From: CAVUCE01 sp963739985
GTDB lineage: Bacteria; Bacteroidota; Ignavibacteria; Ignavibacteriales; Ignavibacteriaceae
Reading direction: 5' to 3'
Length of the DNA: 64,000 nucleotides
Assembly: GCA_963739985.1 (NCBI GenBank)
Contig: CAVUCE010000007.1
Span: 124,001 to 188,000, forward strand
Shown here: positions 62,399 through 64,000 of the stretch, piece after piece
Position numbering within the stretch: position 1 is the stretch's first letter
Layout of the letters: every line of letters starts with the position of its first letter
Notes under the pieces: generated by a model
Told to the model about the DNA's origin: nothing
The model's database searches: none
Seen by the model: only the letters and a program-made list of their open reading frames with translations
Program-made: the position numbers and the translations under genes

Positions 62399-63619
62399 AT
62401 GAACAATATTCCAAAGTCAGAACGAAGACATATTGTATTTGTTGGAAGACGCAATGTTGGTAAATCTTCATTGGTTAATGCTTTTAGCGGACAGGAATTA
62501 AGTATTGTTAGCGATGTTGCCGGAACAACAACAGATCCTGTTAGGAAAGGAATGGAACTATTGCCATACGGCCCGATCGTGTTGGTTGATACTGCCGGGA
62601 TTGACGACGAAGGTGAACTCGGAGGTAAAAGAATTGACAAGACACTTAAAGCAATAGCTTCTGCTGATTTTGCAATTTTTGTACTAGATGGAAGGGAAAA
62701 GCTTTGTTCCGAAGAGAAGGAATTATTTAGACATCTTACTAAAATCTCTTTGCCTTTTGTTGTTGCGGTAAATAAGATTGAATTTGGTGTTAATCTAGAA
62801 CTAATAGGAGAACTTAAATTTTTAGGCGTAACACATTTCGAAGTTTCATGTAAGGAAAATGTTGGACTGGACATACTAAAAGCAAAAGTAATTCATTTAC
62901 TGCCGAATGAAACTGAATCACTTTTGATTCGTGATTTGGTACGACCGGGCGACGTTGTGGTGCTTGTTGTTCCCATAGATTTTGGGGCACCGAAAGGAAG
63001 ATTAATATTACCCCAGGTTCAGACTATTAGAGAAGCACTTGACGGAGATGCAATTGTTGTTGTTGCTAAAGATAATGAACTTAAATCAGTCCTTCATAGT
63101 CTTAAAAGCCTTCCTGACCTGGTTGTAACTGATAGTCAGGCAATAATGCGCGTTGCTTCTGAAGTTCCGGATAACGTTAAACTTACAACGTTTTCTATTC
63201 TTATGGCAAGACAGCGAGGCGATCTTCCTTATTTTGTTAAAGGGCTAATCAGAGTAAAAGAATTAAGAGATGGAGATAAAATATTAATCGCCGAAGCTTG
63301 CACGCATCATGCGCAAAAGAATGATATCGGAAGAATAAAAATTCCTAGGTGGCTAAAACTATATACTAATAAGGACTTAAAGTTTGAAGTTAAAAGTGGC
63401 TCTGATTTTCCCGACAACCTGGAGGATTATAAACTTATAATTCATTGCGGCGGATGTATGATCACAAAACAAACTATGCAAAGCCGTATAAACCAGGCAA
63501 AGCTAATAGATGTACCAATTACTAATTATGGAGTTCTTGTCTCTTATTTGCATGGGGCAATACCAAGAGCTCTAATACCATTTTCTGAAGCAATAAGCGA
63601 ATGGAAAAAGTTAAGTTAA
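62399..63619 (+). CDS. hydF: [FeFe]-hydrogenase maturation GTPase HydF
   Basis: Protein of 406 residues, the scaffold on which the hydrogenase H-cluster precursor is assembled before transfer to HydA. N-terminal GTPase: P-loop GRRNVGKSSL (about residues 16-25), GTTTDPV switch region and DTAG G3 motif. The middle holds a dimerisation domain. The C-terminal iron-sulfur site shows C301-T-H303 (EACTHH) and H349-C350-G-G-C353 (HCGGC), the HydF-specific ligands. It implies an [FeFe]-hydrogenase in this organism; hydE and hydG are not in this window. The next start is a NuoE/HydC-like subunit 274 bases downstream. Confidence 0.96.
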   Translation: MNNIPKSERRHIVFVGRRNVGKSSLVNAFSGQELSIVSDVAGTTTDPVRKGMELLPYGPIVLVDTAGIDDEGELGGKRIDKTLKAIASADFAIFVLDGREKLCSEEKELFRHLTKISLPFVVAVNKIEFGVNLELIGELKFLGVTHFEVSCKENVGLDILKAKVIHLLPNETESLLIRDLVRPGDVVVLVVPIDFGAPKGRLILPQVQTIREALDGDAIVVVAKDNELKSVLHSLKSLPDLVVTDSQAIMRVASEVPDNVKLTTFSILMARQRGDLPYFVKGLIRVKELRDGDKILIAEACTHHAQKNDIGRIKIPRWLKLYTNKDLKFEVKSGSDFPDNLEDYKLIIHCGGCMITKQTMQSRINQAKLIDVPITNYGVLVSYLHGAIPRALIPFSEAISEWKKLS

Positions 63620-63893
63620 CTAATAATTAACTGTTGGATTCGCTTCCGTATAACAAATCTTTATCCTTATTTACCTGCTAATAATAATCATTTGCCAATT
63701 AAATAGATTTACCTATTATCAACCAAGTATCTTATTTGACAAACATTTTTACCATTTGTTGGAAAGAATTACAACTTGTTATGGCTTTACTCTGCCAAAT
63801 TTGATTTAAACGCATTTTTTAAAATTTGATTTGTGGCATTTAATATGTGTATTAAATGTTGACAGAACGCGACATAAAAACATAGAGTAAAAA

Positions 63894-64000
63894 ATGCATC
63901 ATAAAATCTTTGAAAAATATAAGAGACAGGATAAAAGCACGCTCATACCTCTGCTACAGGAAGTTCAAAATATATACGGATATTTACCTGAACTCGCAGT
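63894..64000 (+). CDS. NuoE/HydC-like [2Fe-2S] subunit, 3'-truncated by window edge
   Basis: An open frame from ATG 63894 runs off the window end. Its 35 readable codons (MHHKIFEKYKRQDKSTLIPLLQEVQNIYGYLPELA in pieces) match the N-terminal helical region of the 24 kDa NuoE-type subunit family; LLQEVQNIYGYLP is the family hallmark. This subunit occurs in complex I and in trimeric HydABC-type hydrogenases. Placement after hydF favours the hydrogenase, but the truncation prevents proof. The iron-sulfur cysteines lie beyond the window. A TTGACA at 63859 lies close upstream, but the spacing to a -10 and the start is poor. Confidence 0.75.
   Translation, partial: MHHKIFEKYKRQDKSTLIPLLQEVQNIYGYLPELA

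Noticed and set aside
63859..63888. Promoter TTGACA ... TAGAGT for the NuoE-like gene
   Set aside because: Spacing is 18 but the start codon would lie 5 bases after the -10 box, leaving no leader; not convincing.
1..64000. CRISPR arrays, prophage or rRNA genes
   Set aside because: No regular direct-repeat series, phage structural genes or rRNA-like stretches were seen on reading through the window.

Overview
The window is about 64 kb of AT-rich bacterial chromosome. It most resembles a Gram-negative member of the Ignavibacteria/Chlorobi side of the Bacteroidota group. Four things point there: a GWxTD-domain secreted protein, a secreted protein ending in a type IX secretion C-terminal sorting domain of the YPNPFNPTT type, Omp85 and beta-barrel outer-membrane proteins with LPS genes (waaA, a GT9 heptosyltransferase-like gene), and an Mla-type lipid transport operon. 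Most genes are ordinary housekeeping or metabolic genes, densely packed and often overlapping by a few bases. The species assignment is inference from gene content only.

Layout. 2-6766: rimO (cut by the window start), GWxTD protein, PfkB sugar kinase, POTRA/Omp85 protein, UbiA prenyltransferase, rnhB and yraN, all rightward. 6844-9850: a TRAP transporter whose membrane subunits (dctQ, dctM) converge on the binding-protein gene. 10215-12809: mlaE-mlaF-mlaD. 13055-19057: uvrA, a GH113-like glycoside hydrolase with an unusual N-terminal half, a DUF4389 membrane protein and a small membrane protein. 19171-26373: M16 and M1 peptidases, an SMR exporter, a Nudix hydrolase, an isoaspartyl peptidase/asparaginase and a DinB-like protein. 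26370-38723, mostly leftward: waaA, a frameshifted GT9 gene, an orphan small gene, fbp, a two-gene ABC exporter with a D-2-hydroxyacid dehydrogenase between its halves, serS and leuS. 38915-45998: a leftward outer-membrane protein gene, tRNA-Asn, a large T9SS-exported protein and a 1.8 kb mobile-element-like insertion. 46089-54957: GNAT, a lipoprotein/barrel protein, an orphan ABC ATPase, YciI, an SDR, the tdh-kbl threonine catabolic pair, a TerB-like protein and two paralogous cytidylate-kinase-like genes. 55310-64000: fumC, a small unknown, a frameshifted GH31 alpha-glucosidase, a secreted GH13 pullulanase-like enzyme, hydF and the start of a NuoE/HydC-like gene.

How the genes work together. 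The GH31 and GH13 enzymes form a starch or glycogen breakdown pair at the cell envelope; fbp and the PfkB kinase act on sugar phosphates. tdh and kbl turn threonine into glycine and acetyl-CoA. hydF beside a NuoE/HydC-like start suggests a [FeFe]-hydrogenase locus continuing past the window. The Mla, waaA/GT9 and Omp85 genes serve the outer membrane.

Most unusual item. At 44124-45950 two translationally coupled paralogous helix-turn-helix genes (DUF1670-like, family name recalled without a search) sit inside inverted ends. They are flanked by the palindrome TCATATGA on both sides, which looks like a target duplication. The insertion lies 2 bp after the stop codon of the T9SS protein and separates it from its likely terminator. 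No known transposase catalytic motif is visible, so this is the best candidate here for an undescribed mobile system. Two genes (GT9, GH31) each carry one extra base in a short homopolymer region; this could be decay or sequence error.
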